This document shows, in pieces, positions 1 to 12,926 of a DNA stretch of 64,000 nucleotides (position 1 is its first letter; the number at the start of each line of letters is the position of its first letter). The stretch is from Merluccius polli. Lineage: Eukaryota; Chordata; Actinopteri; Gadiformes; Merlucciidae. The stretch is taken from assembly GCA_030340625.1 (NCBI GenBank), contig JAOPHQ010000592.1, positions 50,001 through 114,000 of the forward strand, in the 5' to 3' direction. The notes under the pieces are model-generated. The model saw only the letters and a list, made by a program, of their open reading frames with translations, did no database searches and was not told the origin of the DNA. Made by a program: the position numbers and the translations under genes.

Positions 1-2
1 AG

Positions 3-3000
3 GGCTTTCCGCGGGATCCAGGGACGTGGCTGGCCAACGTTTCGTGGAGCAACTCGAGTCGCAAAAACCACCACCACCACCACCACACCACCACCACCAC
101 CAGCTACCCGGGGAACAAGACCTGGAACCCGCTGAAACGCAACGAGGATGTGGCCAAGGTGGAGGTGACCGTCCTGGTCCTGGTGCTGCTCCTGGCCCTG
201 GCGGGGAACCTGTGCGTCCTGCTGGCCGTGCGCACCCAAAACCGCCACCGCCGCGCCTCCTCCTCTCGGATGTACTACTTCATGAAGCACCTGAGCATCG
301 CGGACCTGGTGGTGGCCGTCTTCCAGGTCCTGCCCCAGCTCCTGTGGGACATCACCTTCCGCTTCTACGGACCGGACGTGCTGTGCAGGCTCGTCAAGTA
401 CCTGCAGGTGGTGGGCATGTTCGCGTCCACCTACATGCTGGTGCTGATGTCCGTGGACCGGTGCCTGGCCGTGTGTCAGCCGCTGCGCTCTTTGCGCGCC
501 AGGAGGGACGGCGTCCACGTGGCCACGTCGTGGACCCTGAGCCTGGCGTTCAGCGCGCCCCAGGTCTACATCTTCTCGCTGCGGGAGGTCGGGGACGGGG
601 TCTACGACTGCTGGGGGGACTTCGTGCAGCCGTGGGGCGCCAAGGCGTACGTGACGTGGATGAGCCTCACCATCTACATCGCGCCCGTGGCCATCCTGAG
701 CGTGTGCTACGGCCTGATCAGCTTTAAGATATGGCAGAATTTCAGGTTGAAGACCCGCGGCGGCGAAGGCGGCGAAGGCGGCGGCGATGGGGGACGGCGG
801 TGGCGGTCGTGCGCGCCGCCGCCGGAACCCCCGCTGGCGCCGCGCAAGGACGCGGCGCTTGACCGCGTCAGCAGCGTGCGGCTCATCTCCAGGGCCAAGA
901 TCCGCACCGTGCAGATGACCTTCGTGATCGTGGTGGCCTACGTGGTGTGCTGGACGCCTTTCTTTTTTGTGCAGATGTGGTCCGCGTGGGACCCCGCTGC
1001 GCCACGAGAAGGTATATATATATATATATGTAGGCTATATATATATAGAGACTGTGTAATACATTTAGTTTGACATATACGCACTGTGCGTAAAACCTGT
1101 GGCGCACCCATGCACTGTGTTTCATTTCTGTGCAGGAATCATCAATCAACCAATCAGTGTGTTTTTTTTTTTCAATCAGGTTCAATGAGAAATGATGTTG
1201 ACTGTTTGATTATTTAGCTTTGGCTTTTTTGTGTGTGTCGTTATTTAGTGTAAGAGTGGACAACTGAACTGACAGTGTATTTAATGTATAGGCCTATGTG
1301 CATTGCCTCTGAAACCAGCCAATGCAACTCTGAAGACAAATATTTGACCCATAGACAAATTCACATGTGGTTGGAGTTATGTTCTTAGATTATCCCCAAT
1401 GTGTTTAAGAAACCATGTGTATGCTGTTCTGTATGTAAGTTCGCACACTAATTGTGCACAATTCATTCACTAAAGTGATACTTTCCACAAGGAGGCCCCT
1501 ACACAAAAACAAGCACATCAAAGAGTTACGGCTTAATGGTGATTACTTGTCATTTCCCTGCACTAACAACATAAATCCACATCATAATTGCCACTCTTAT
1601 CTCGAGGGCTGGCCTCTTTTAAGTGGAGGGCAACTAGTTCTGTCAAGTATTCCTGTGATCCTTCAAGGGAAAAAAACACGGCTCTTGAGATGTTCATACC
1701 TCAATTAAAATCAAGTTTATTTCTGAAGCTTGTTTACCACAACAACCAGAGTTGACCAAATGCTGAACAAATTAATGACAAATAATAGTAAAGAGGCACA
1801 ATAACAAATACATGGCAATAAATACAAGGCACAAACAAATATAGTAAAGTAGACATTGTAGCTCTCACAACACTCATAACACATACATCAAAGATACGTC
1901 TGGCCATTTTGTTTTTTAGTCTCTGTTGCCGCACAAATATAAAGTTAATGCAGAGCATTTTGCAAGAAATATCTATAATAACATCAGCACACATAATTAT
2001 TCGACTGTATTCTCATCCATTTGAAGGCTTCCCCCCCCCCCCCACCCTCTTCATCATGCTGTAGATTAGCAGTGTCACACACTGTGTATTTATTACCATA
2101 GCCGGTCCATATCCTGTACGTTTGACTGTGTAATACATTTAGTTTGACATATTATACACACTGTGAATTCCACAGTGAGACACCCCATCATTTGTGTTTC
2201 TGAAGAGAGATTCAGAGGACGTCAATCTGGAGTCTGTCCAACTGTAACATGGCCTGGACACAGCAGCCTGTCAGGGCACTCCATGCTTCAATCAGATACA
2301 CACTCATAATGGAAAAACATTACAGTGTCACATATTTCTAACTGTGTTTTATGCCTGTGTAGCAGATGTGAAAACAATGGCATGTTTTTTTTTTGTGGGT
2401 TTTTTAACCTTTGGATGTGGTGTATGAATTAAATATCTTCTCTTTTTGGTTTAGCCGGTCGTTGCTCATGCTGGCAACAGATTGGTTCTGTTGCTACCAT
2501 GCTGACAAGCAGCTTGATTTGACATTTGAAGGTTATGAAATATTATTCATAAAGATTAAATATATTTGTTTTTCAAAAGGAGTAGTAGGACATGTAACTA
2601 CTGTCCACTTTCTTCAGGGCTGTATTTTAAACAGTGATATAGTAGCCTATGTTTACAGGAATGACCCAAACTGTCTAGCCTACTTATAATAGCAGGTATG
2701 AATCTGTCAGTAAATCATGGAAACATCTCCTGAATAAATTGTCATCAATATGTTATTGGATGGCCCGATAAATAACTAACAAAACATTCAATTGACAGCT
2801 GACCTTTGACCTTTGAGCTTTGGCAATGAAGACGCTTGTAAACGATTTACATTGTGCATGATCTATATATTAACACCGACTGCATCTTCTATGATAGACA
2901 CGGCCTTCATCATCGCCATGCTGTTGGCCAGCCTCAACAGCTGCTGCAACCCCTGGATCTACATGTTCTTCGCGGGCCACCTGTTCCGGGACCTGCTGCG

Positions 3001-3166
3001 CTGCCTGCGCTGCTGCTCCGGGAGGTACCTGAGGGCGACCTCTGGCGGCTGCGGGCGGGAGTGCAGCCACCGCGCCGGCACCGCCTTCGTCATGAAGAGC
3101 GCCAGCAGCCAGAGGAGCCTCACGCACACGTCCAGCACGGGGGTCACAGCAGCACAGATCAGCTGA
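3..3166 (+). CDS. oxtr: Isotocin/oxytocin receptor (5' partial, 2 exons in window)
   Basis: Class A GPCR for isotocin/oxytocin at the plasma membrane; the family couples mainly to Gq. The visible exons are 3-1011 and 2898-3166. The junction is phase 1 (GAAG|GTATAT to GATAG|ACACGG) and gives PRE-D-TAFIIAM. The frame is open from base 3 with no start codon I trust, so the start lies left of the window; an internal ATG at 150 would cut the N-terminus. 425 residues are visible. They include three N-glycosylation sequons (NVS, NSS, NKT), a His6-Thr5 run, seven membrane segments, DRC after TM3, the DCWGDFVQPWG second extracellular loop typical of OXTR, a Gly-rich third intracellular loop, and SCCNPWIY in TM7. 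TM7 starting DTAFIIAMLLASL favours OXTR over the V1a or V2 vasotocin receptors. The intron opens directly into a (TA)n tract. The 3' end is tail to tail with the caveolin gene. Confidence 0.93.
1050..1078 (+). repeat. Direct repeat copy 1 in the oxtr intron
   Basis: A 29-bp word beginning GACTGTGTAATACATTTAG is repeated exactly at 2124-2152, and both copies are followed by a similar CACTGTG stretch. The copies are 1,074 bp apart inside the single visible oxtr intron. They could be the ends of a degraded element or a local duplication. Confidence 0.75.
2124..2152 (+). repeat. Direct repeat copy 2 in the oxtr intron
   Basis: This is the second exact copy of the 29-bp word at 1050-1078. It sits just after a short C tract at about 2030-2042. 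Confidence 0.75.
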
Positions 3167-3569
3167 TTACAGGCAGACCAGCCCTGCTTCATGCAGACAG
3201 CCTTCCCAGACATTAGGCAATCGGGAGGGGACAGCTTGCAAAGGATAGACGTAGATCTAATCTTGACCGATGGTGCAACTTTGAAGTTTTTGTTTGTTCT
3301 GTTTTTTTGTCTTATAGGGAGAGAAGGGGGTATTGATTGCATGTGTGTATTCATAATGTGAAATCCATGTCCAGAGAATGACTTGGCATTCTGGTAATAT
3401 TGTTTTTCCTCCAATGCATGATCAACAACAACTCAGTAGGCCTACTAAAAGTAAGTTCCTACTAAGGAATGATATTATATTATTATACAGCAACAGGAGC
3501 CAGCAACCCTTAGGGATAACCGTTGTCATGTAAACAAAAGCTGTAGAGCCTGACATTGTTTGTGTGTGT

Positions 3570-3619
<50 letters not shown>

Positions 3620-5568
3620 AAGTAGTTGTCTATCTGTGCCTTTTTATGTTACTGTGTCTGTATGTAGCTCTGATTTTACATTTACATTTGCCTTAAGTTG
3701 GTTGTGAACCCCTTTGTCTGTTTTAGTTTTGAGAAAACATGTACATTGATTGTTGAATGTAGTAATGATAATACTTCCAAGCCTGAAAGAATGAATACAT
3801 ATTTGAATGAGGTTGCTTGATAGATCAACAGATAACCATTCGAAAAGGCTGGTTTCATGTGGATGGTAACTATTATAGAAAATCCCTAGGTTTATGTTTA
3901 ATGATACTACAGATTGTTTCCGTATGCAGTCCAGTTTTTCAATTGTTTTCATCGCACTTTAATCCTTGCCAGAGGCTTGCTTTTCCAGTTATTTCATTTT
4001 TTCAACTTATGCACACAACATATAGCTCTAAGATACACTTTCTGCTTTAGGATATGTCGCTAAGGCTATATCTGCACTTATATGTTTACATTTTTCCTTC
4101 TATTTTTATATAATCACATAACCATTATTTGCTATTCCATTCATTAAACTATTTTACATTTATTGGTCCAAGAATTTGAACAAAAATAGACACAAAATAC
4201 CCTCCTTTTGCATGAACTGCTTGGCTGCCTGCTTGACAATTTCTACTATTTTCTAAGTTGCTCTCCTTTCTCACATCCTAAAGTTGTCTATCGTTGTCTT
4301 TTTTTTCCTTGGGATGAAGGGGAGCATTAAGGGCTTCTGTTTTACCGTCAGGTGTAACGTTAATGAGCAAGTCAAATTGACTCTATGCCTCCTAAAGACA
4401 GATCCAAAATGTCTGCCACCGGTAACAGCAGAGGATGGAGCTGCTGTTTGTATTTGAGGCTTGGAGTCAAGGGGTGCAGTCTAATCCAGCTAAATATGGG
4501 CCTGTGAAGGTCTTTGAGACTACTATTGGGGTGAGGGGCTATACACATAAACTCAACTTCTCAGAAGAAAAATACAAGTTGAAATGTTAAGTCCATGTAA
4601 AGGTCAGAAATGGCTCTGAACAAAATTTTAACTCACATTGGGAGAGCAAAGGTTCATGGTGCATACTAAATCACCACATTAGTGCAGTGCCGTGCTATTT
4701 ATAGAGGCCGCTCCTGCCCATACTGCTGCATGTGGAAGTTCACATTGTGACCTGAGGGGTCGCTGTTCAACAGAATCAATAAATGCGAACTCATCTGAGA
4801 CTCATTTGAGTTGTCATATTGTAGGTTGGGACAGCTTGGGAATGTTTTCCAGTCCAATCCTAATGTTACAGGTTCAGTGTTTTGTTTTTGAAATGTCCTA
4901 AATTAGTCCATGTCACTTATATATCATAAGGTTTATTTTATATCAGATGTATTTTGTGGCTTTACAATGTAAAAAAAAAAAAAAAGTACTTGAATGAAAT
5001 AAAAATAAAAACACAAATACGTGAATTCATGTAATATTTGACATGAAATGTGACAATATTTGTAAGACGACAATGCAATGACAAGACGACAAAATGATGT
5101 GCTGGACGACTGATGACAGTGATAGCGAGTGACAACAACATCATCATCTAATTAAATTAACATGTGTCTCTCGTAGGATGAACATCAAAACGTCCGATGT
5201 GAATGTGCCCCCAGTGTCAGTCTATGGCAGCTCAACACACAAGGTAAACTAGATGAGAAGCATCACAAGACTTCAGGGGCTTCGGCCCGCTCACATGTCA
5301 CAATGTACAACAACTGATGAAAAAAATGATGATACAAAAATGCTATTGGCCAAACCTTTTTCCCCGCTGTCTGTACAACCAGGAAGTTCAGTGAACTGGA
5401 TACACCCATTTCCATCCGTCCATACAAATCCTATCCCTCGAAAAACCGCCAATGACATCTCAACAAAGGGGGTGGCGCCCGGAGTGGACGTGAGCAGACG
5501 TCACGTTTGACCCGATATGTCAGTCACCCGGGCCGGCTGAAAAAGCGGCGTTTCATCACTCCTGGCGC
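3167..5568. other. oxtr 3' flank and convergent intergenic region
   Basis: No coding exon recognised. It should hold the 3' UTRs of oxtr (+) and the caveolin gene (-). A (TG)n tract lies at about 3559-3620. A minus-strand AATAAA at 4932-4937 (plus-strand TTTATT) is a possible caveolin poly(A) signal about 630 bp past its stop. Confidence 0.6.
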
Positions 5569-5744
5569 TCATTCCTCCGCCAGGTGGAACCTGAACCCCC
5601 CGCAGCACCTCCCGGCGCTGGTGAAGAGGGGCCGCACGGCCACCTCCAGCACCACGGCCCACAGGCTCTGCAGCCAGCGGGTCCCGATGAGCGTGCACCG
5701 CATACATGGCTGGACCATCCTGGTGAGAGAGGAACACATGGTTG

Positions 5745-5798
<54 letters not shown>

Positions 5799-7270
5799 AT
5801 CAAATAATCAAATAAAAAATCTCATAGATCAGTGTTTCTCAAATGGGGGGGACCCAGGACCGCGACCCCTATAGGGCTACTACTTGAAGGATTTCAGGGG
5901 GGTAAAAAAAAAGAAAAAGTTTGTGTTGTTCATTGGTTATGAAAAAGTGTAAATGGATGTCCACCACAATACAATTTGTTGAATGTGAATACAACCTTAA
6001 TACAAATATAATAGAATCCGAATACTGCAAGTTCAAGAAAATCTTTCTACGTATTCAGACATCCATCCTTTTACTGTTCATGTTTATACCAAATAACACG
6101 CGCAAACATTATATGTATTTATTTTCATTGTTTTCCCGTCCTGGTTGTGCTGGTGAAAGGGCTAAAGAATATCTGAGAGGGGGTACATTCGTAACACTAG
6201 TTTGAGAAGAACCACTCTCATATAGAGAATCCATCAAAGCGGTGGTGGACCGATGATTATTTTGTCCAGAACCAACCAGATGTGGAAGCAGCTGAGCAAG
6301 GCGAAGAGCAGGCCCGAGAGGACGGCCATGGGGAGGGCCAGCAGCAGGCTGACCACCCTGTAGCTCCAGACTCTGCACACCTCGAACAGAGCGTTGCTCC
6401 ACAACCACACCTTGTCCGTGCTGCGGACCGCCACCGGCTCCGCGATCACATCCTCAAACGTCACCTGGGAAAAGAGAAACATTCGTCAGGAAGAGACGGG
6501 GTGGTGGTGGTGGTGGTGCTCATCCTCCAGAACTACGCATTGAAGGTGAATGGTTCTTTGCGTGCTGCAGTACAAATGACCCCCCCACTGGACGGCAGTG
6601 CAAATAATGATAGTGGTTGCATCTGTGCTCTATGCTACATTTTAAAGGGCACCTATTTCACCAACAGGTGTGAGTGTGATTAGCCACTACAAGCCATTTC
6701 GAAATCTGCCCTCTAGTGACCTCACAAGTGGGAGTGTCCACCCAGATGTCTGATGGCTAGATCAGTATACCATCCTACCCAGTGGACTGTACCAACTGGT
6801 AGGCTGATCTATCCATCATACATCTGGGTGGACACTACCACTTGTGATGTCACTAAAGGGCAGATTTTAAAATGGCTCGTAATGGCTAATCACACTCACA
6901 CCTGGAGGTAAAATAGGGGCCCTTTAACAAACATGCATTTGATTCATTTGAACAGTTGAAGAAATGATTTAACAAAACCAAATACAATCTTTGGTGAAGC
7001 TCACTGGTTAAAAACAAGTAAAGACGACACTGCAGGACGGAGGCGCGGTACCTGAAGACACTCGTTGATTCCTCGCGGGTCTCTGGCGTTGATCAGGGGC
7101 CTGGTGTCGCTGATCTCCACCAGGTTACACATGTCGACGTTGTCCTCGTCCTCCAGCACCACCGGGGCCCTCCACAGCGGCTCGCCGCGCTCCTCAAAGT
7201 CCTCCTCGGTGCCGTCCTCGGAGTCCATCAAGTCGATCTCCACTCCCTCCGAATCCTCCCCTTGCATCAT
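5569..7270 (-). CDS. Caveolin-2-type protein, 3 exons
   Basis: Caveolins are hairpin membrane proteins that build and shape caveolae; the caveolin-2 type works with caveolin-1 or -3. Exons on the minus strand are 7270-7052 (73 codons, phase 0, CAG|GTACCG), 6464-6277 (62 codons plus 2 bases, TG|GTTGGT) and 5719-5569 (CAG|GATGG to TGA), giving 185 residues. Exon 1 is acidic (EDSEGVEIDLMDSEDG). Exon 2 opens with FEDVIAEP, followed by DKVWLWSNALFEV and the hydrophobic hairpin through LLSCFHIW. Exon 3 gives MVQPCMRCTLIG and ends HLAEE. DKVW and ALFE match caveolin-2, where caveolin-1 and -3 have DGIW/DGVW. A caveolin-2 is normally the partner of caveolin-1; beside oxtr mammals have CAV3, so this may be the caveolin-2-related gene (cav2R) remembered from non-mammals. 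Start: MM at 7270; the second ATG is equally possible. Confidence 0.87.
5830..6217. mobile_element. hAT-type MITE in caveolin intron 2
   Basis: The left end CAGTGTTTCTCAAATG pairs with the right end AGTTTGAGAAGAACCACT, a common hAT terminal pattern in vertebrates. The flanks TCATAGAT and TCATATAG look like a diverged 8-bp target duplication. No transposase is present. It lies wholly inside the intron 5720-6276. Confidence 0.6.
6642..6927. mobile_element. Palindromic TTAA-type MITE, copy A
   Basis: The 286-bp segment starts TTAAAGGGCACCTATTTCA and ends GGGGCCCTTTAA. The two halves are long inverted copies of each other, with a left GGTGTGAGTGTGATTAGCC matched by a right GGCTAATCACACTCACACC. 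It lies in caveolin intron 1. A sister copy is in rrp9 intron 14 (28527-28802). TTAA flanks fit Kolobok- or piggyBac-like superfamilies; which one is not decided here. Confidence 0.8.
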
Positions 7271-7579
7271 GCCTCCTGCTGCAGCTCCACAAAAGCCACG
7301 AAATTATACAAAAAATAACAGTAAATACTAGAGTGGTCTTTCTTAGTTCTTCAACAGGTCTGTGGGACTCATTCTGAAATGTGTGTGTAGGGTGGAGCAG
7401 TGGCAGTGTGTGTCGGTGGGCAGAGCACTAGGGTTATTTTAGGAAGCGTATGGTGCTGTGGGAGGCATTCACAGATTGTCTGCCATGTGTGGATCACTCC
7501 TGTCTGTGTTGAAGGAGCGGCTCCCCCCCCCCCCCCTCCTCCCAGGGTATGAATACCAGCCAGAAGGGGCTGCTCTGGT

Positions 7580-7803
<224 letters not shown>

Positions 7804-10605
7804 CCCACACATACACACAGCCACAGTTAATTGCAGTAAAAAAAACAAAGTGGAATGTAATTCACTATATAAACTATCATATCTGTCAATATTTCATACT
7901 CACTGTGTTTACTGACAATGTTTATACTATACTCACTATCACCAGGCCTGGAATAACTGGCTAACATATCTGGCTCCAAATGGGAATCAGACTCAGCACT
8001 GCCTCCCTCTGGCCCACAGAGAGCAGTACGAGTTATTATAGCACTACTAAAGGCAGGTGCTAACAACTTACTTTAATTTTCTCATTCACACATACATAGT
8101 CAAGACAGAGAAATACATCTTGGCTTTCCCACATTGGCGTTATCAACTTTTGGAATATATTATGGAGAATCATTGTATTTTAAGAATTGCCCAATTGACA
8201 ATTATTAGGCATTTCATGTGTATTTCTATGCATATTTGTGCAGTTGGCATATCGGCATGGTCCAGTTGAGTTGATTTTAAACAACAATAGGACACATTAG
8301 CCTTGTCTTCTTGTGCCTAGTTGCCTTTTGTTTTGCTGCGTTTTGAACACTCCCTGGTTGGCATGTATTTCCATACATTTCTTTATTTCCTCCGAGGTTT
8401 AAACAAGTGACTATAATGACCGTCATACCTCCGCTCTCTGTCCTTGGTGCTGAAAGATGTGAAAATTGGGAGAGAGAGAAAATAAAGTTTTCACTGTATC
8501 AAAAAAGTATTTCCAATAGTCTGGTCAGGAATGCTTATGGACTGTATGTGAAGTTATTCTTGATAAAATAATAATTTACAGTTGAGGTATTATCCCTGTG
8601 ATGAAAAATCAACATACTTGACTAATAAAATTGTTAATTACTATCCAGTCTAAAAACTTTAATGCTCAATATAACTTTTATTAAATGTTTGCAAGTTCAA
8701 CAATGATTTCATGATTTCATCATGATTTGTGATTTCCATTCTATACTTTGCAGAAGCAGTCATGAGGTGCAAGTCAGGGCTGGGTGGAAGAGATGTGGAC
8801 AGTGTCTCATAGGAGACCCTCTGAAACATGCGCCAGCTAAGGTAAAACAACGTCCAGAAACAGCAGTACGTCAGGACCTCAGGGGTCTTAAGGGGGCTTA
8901 GCGCCCTCAGTTGTAATTTTTGCTTAAGCTTTTTTTTGTTTGTTTAAGGTTTATCTATCTATAGAAAATATAAATATGAAAAATATTCAGTGCTCTGCTA
9001 GTGCTGTTATTATGTGAGTGCTCTTATTAATAATGATTTTTTTGATTTTGAAACAGTAGCCTGTTGTTGTTCTTTAGCCTTTCTGAGGCTATTGCATGGT
9101 TAAATCAATGCATTTTATTCTTTGAAAAAAAAACATCCCCCTCAGTCACTTCATCCTGGCGCAGGGCCTGAGGTATTTCAATGTTACCTTGATATGTTTT
9201 CTAATGTTTAAACTGTCACATGTCAACACATGTCAACTTATATTGGCACATATTACCAGAGCACAGCAAAATAAGCCAAACAAGCAGATGTATGACAAGA
9301 ACATGAATAACCCCACTCACTTTTTTATTGTGTCAGCGACAGCAACTGGCAGTGGGAGGAGGAGGAGTAACGAAGGCCTCGGCACTAGCGACACGTGTTC
9401 TGTGTGGCAGTTCAGGTCTACGTGTTTTCATTTTTCATATAAGCTAGATTGTTGATTGTTGTTTGTTGGTTATAGAATACAAATAAATCATATTTTGTTT
9501 CACATGGGCTCTTCCTGATTTCTTTTGTGATGGTGTTTTAAGCACATTGTCTAACACTAGTCTTGAGTAGTTTTATGGTTACTAGAGATGTAGTGATGGC
9601 TGATTGTAATGCGTTCATTTTTCCACTAACATATTATAAATGTGATGTTGGGCTTTGTTGAGATCGTTTGTGGGCCATACTTGGATGAAGAGAATGTGAT
9701 CAAATATAGGGTGTTTTTACCTCCTGCTATTAATATGACTTGGACTAAACTGATAGGCCTATACGTTTCTTTATTAAGCACAATAATGCACTGAGCTTTA
9801 TACTACATTTTTTATACTATATATAATGACAGTTCAGTTTCTAATCCCACATTGGATTTCTGTATGACAGTTTACCTGCCTTGTAAACATAGTTACTAGC
9901 ACTGTTAAACACTAGATTTGTACAATTTAGCTAGTTAGTTCTGGGCAAATAAGAAACATAGATCCAACAGCAATATCCACCATAGCAATAAGGTGCTGAG
10001 GTTACCAGCTGGCGACCACTGACAGATGTGAAAACCTCTGTTTTTCATATTTCTACATCCTATCAAAGATGGAAAGAAAACATATGCTAGGAATTGAGAG
10101 TAGAGATGTGAAATAGGCAAAATAAAAAGGGAAGTTTGCAAATAATGAATCAAGGCTGAATTACTGCCTTGGCTTCCCTGACCACCTGCAACATCAGCCA
10201 CTGTCTGCCGTGTGTGCGTGTGTGCGTGTGCATGTGTGCGTGTGTGTGCTTGCAATCCACACTCTGCTGCTGTTTCAACCTTTGGACCCATTAGCAAAGC
10301 GTCATCACACTGCTATAAATAGGCGGTGAGCCATGGCTATACTAACCTGCACAAAACCGCACATAGCAAAACAACAGAGCATGTTATCTGACCTGCTTGA
10401 CACGTCAATACGGCAATAATGTCATTAGCCTGTTTCTGTATTGAAAGTAAAATCCACCTCGTAAAAGCCATCATTTCACCGAAAGCAACACATGTCCAAG
10501 CAAAGTGAACCCTAATTGGCAACATTGTTTTTCTGTTCATAAAGAGTTGAATCGTTGCTGCGTAACAACTCAAAGAGTGGGCTAATGATGTGGTTAAAAA
10601 CCCAA

Positions 10606-10656
10606 TCCAAACCCTAACCCTAAAAACAAACCCGGACCCTAAAACCAAACCCTAAC
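10606..10656. repeat. Degenerate telomere-like CCCTAA cluster
   Basis: AACCCTAACCCTAAAAAC is followed by several variant CCCTAAA units. It is short and imperfect, and could be a degraded interstitial telomeric repeat or chance. Confidence 0.35.
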
Positions 10657-11134
10657 TTTATCATGCTGTATGGGCCTAGAAAGCAACAAATACATAAAAC
10701 AGTCATTGGTATGACGGCACACCTGTAGGCCGTGGCGGTTGGTAAACCACCTCCCAAAAACTGTATGCTCAAAAAATTCCAGTTCATCACCACATCAACC
10801 AGGAAGTAAACCTACGTTTCATAAATGAGTCATAAAGTAATTCAAATGTAAATGCCTTGTAAATTTCTCATCCGTAGCTACCGGTGTACCGCTTAGTGTT
10901 GCCCACAAGTGCTACTCGACGCTGACCGCTGAATGGTCGCCATGGTGAATGGTAATATCTGGCTCCTGGAGTAGAAAGCGTGAGAGGGAGTGCGGCGCAT
11001 TGATGGCGGAGAGCTTCCTGTGTCTGTGCAGGCTAGCGGGAGACAGTGGCATGCTAATGGCCCCAACACCTTGCCAGATGGCCGGGGGGGGGGGGGTTGT
11101 TTGTGTGGACAGGTGAGTTGGAGATTGGAGGAGA

Positions 11135-11140
11135 GTGCAG

Positions 11141-11205
<65 letters not shown>
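11135..11205. repeat. Compound (TG)n(GA)n microsatellite
   Basis: A TG tract of about 30 bp passes directly into a GA tract of about 32 bp. Confidence 0.93.
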
Positions 11206-11207
<2 letters not shown>

Positions 11208-11261
11208 GGAGGGAAAAATACAGTGGGGTGGCGGGTGAGAAAGATAAAAACAGAAGGCTGG

Positions 11262-11400
11262 TTCCAGGATCGTCTAGAGATTGGGGTGTTTGACTCCCAC
11301 CCGAAAGGTTGTGGGTTCGAACCCCGATGTCCACAGTCTACCATGTAGGCACCCCTGAGCAGGATGCCTAATACCTAATGACTTAATAGTGAATAGTGAT
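11262..11400 (+). mobile_element. tRNA-derived SINE, copy 1
   Basis: The head has a tRNA-like pol III promoter. GATTGGGGTGTTTGACTCCC resembles an A box region, and GGTTCGAACCC at 11314-11324 is an exact B box. The body continues TGTAGGCACCCCTGAGCAGGA. The same order with the same body words occurs at about 30440-30608, so the two are one family. It does not fold as a complete functional tRNA gene by eye. Confidence 0.7.
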
Positions 11401-11765
11401 AGAAAGCATATAGCACAGGAAGAGGAAAAAAAAAAGTGTACACACAGATATGACTTGACACATCCCACCCCAAATTTCCATTTCATAAAGTGCATAGACA
11501 ATAATGGAATGAATATGGACTATATTCATACACCAAAACGGCACAACGTCATATAGGCTGTTAGGTCCAAACAACTCCTTTCAATTAAAGCCTCAATAAC
11601 TGAACCAGACAATGTCCCCCATTTGCCTCAGACCCGGGAGCTTATAGGGACACTGTGTTCCTGCTCTGCACCTGTTACTTAGTCTAAGCTGTCTCATCAT
11701 GCCAAAACGACAGACACAATTAAAAACAACATCAACAACAAAAGCATGCAGGACAACCATACCTA

Positions 11766-11792
11766 CCCCCCCCCCCCCCCCCCCCCCCCCCC
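11766..11792. repeat. Homopolymer of 27 C
   Basis: Uninterrupted C run. Further C or G runs of 20 or more bases occur at 12371-12390, 42190-42213, 46661-46681 and 59467-59489. Confidence 0.9.
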
Positions 11793-12926
11793 TTTTTCTT
11801 CTGAAGTCACCAGTAACACAGAAGTCAGCGGTCATGTTTGAGACTCGGACTGTGTGTATTTACCCATCCTTTAATCATTCACCTCATCTGGGGAGGGCAC
11901 GCGCCGTGCCACCGCTCCACTCGTCTGCCTTTACGCCGAACCCTCTTCTTCTTGCTTTTGAAGTGTGCGCGCATAATGTAATAATGCGGCCGAGCCGCCG
12001 AACGCCAGAGACATCAATCGCACCTCTGCCCTTTGATTGCATCGTGTCTGGTCGGCCCGCATCGTGTCTGGTCGTCTCACAGGGGAATAAACAGAGAATA
12101 TAGTCGGGCCGCACGTCAACAGATGGCAACAGGGGCAGAGGGGCTAGAGGGGCAGGTGCTCAAAGTTAAAAAGGGGCATATCAGTGTTGTTCCTAGGATG
12201 GCGTCGTAGCAGCTGGAGAGCCCAAAGCGGGCGTGCGGGGGGAAAAAAATGTCGGCTGAACACCGCCATGTGACCTCGCTGCGAATAGCTGTTGCAGGGG
12301 GAAAGTCGGACTGTCGTTGGCGGGTGCGTGCCACACAGCGGTTTTGAAGTACCCAGGCGTCTCAGAGACTGGGGGGGGGGGGGGGGGGGGTTCTGGAGAA
12401 GGCGCCATCTTAAACTTATGTTGCATAACTGATGAATGATTTGAAGGTGACCCAGGGTAACGCTACTACTGTTAATGTAACGTGATAAGCAATCGAGGGA
12501 TTTTAAACACAAATGAGCCTCGCGGTCTAAACACCGCTGAGCGTCTGTCTGCAGCTGCTACTCCGTTGGGGCAGGTGAGGTCATCATGTGATGTAAACTG
12601 ACTGACGGCAGCCAGGCCAGTTTTTTATTATTAATTGTTTGCATTGAAGTGCCGTTAAGAATACAGCTGAATAACAAACCTCTTGCACCACCGTTGAGCG
12701 CAGACCATTTTCTTTTTTGTTTGTGTGTGTCCCCAGCACCTAGGATTGTGTTTGATCTACACAATGAATACAATGAATATGTCCGTTCGCCTTTTGAATA
12801 AAGCTGTCATTCAGGTGGGAGCTCCTTCACTCCCGTGAGATAATTATGAAGTATTCACTGAGCATGTGACATAAGCTCTGGACACTGGTTATACATTCAT
12901 GAGTCAAGTCAACCCCCCCCCCCCAT

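Noticed and set aside
26..727. Frame starting at 26 with Pro/His-rich protein
   Set aside because: Out of frame with the receptor and an overlapping shadow of oxtr exon 1.
8868..9178. Possible transposon with ACCTCAGG ends
   Set aside because: The ends match for only about eight bases and no target duplication was found.
11300..11370. Possible functional tRNA gene
   Set aside because: There is a good B box, but no complete cloverleaf by eye, and a SINE body follows and recurs at 30440-30608.
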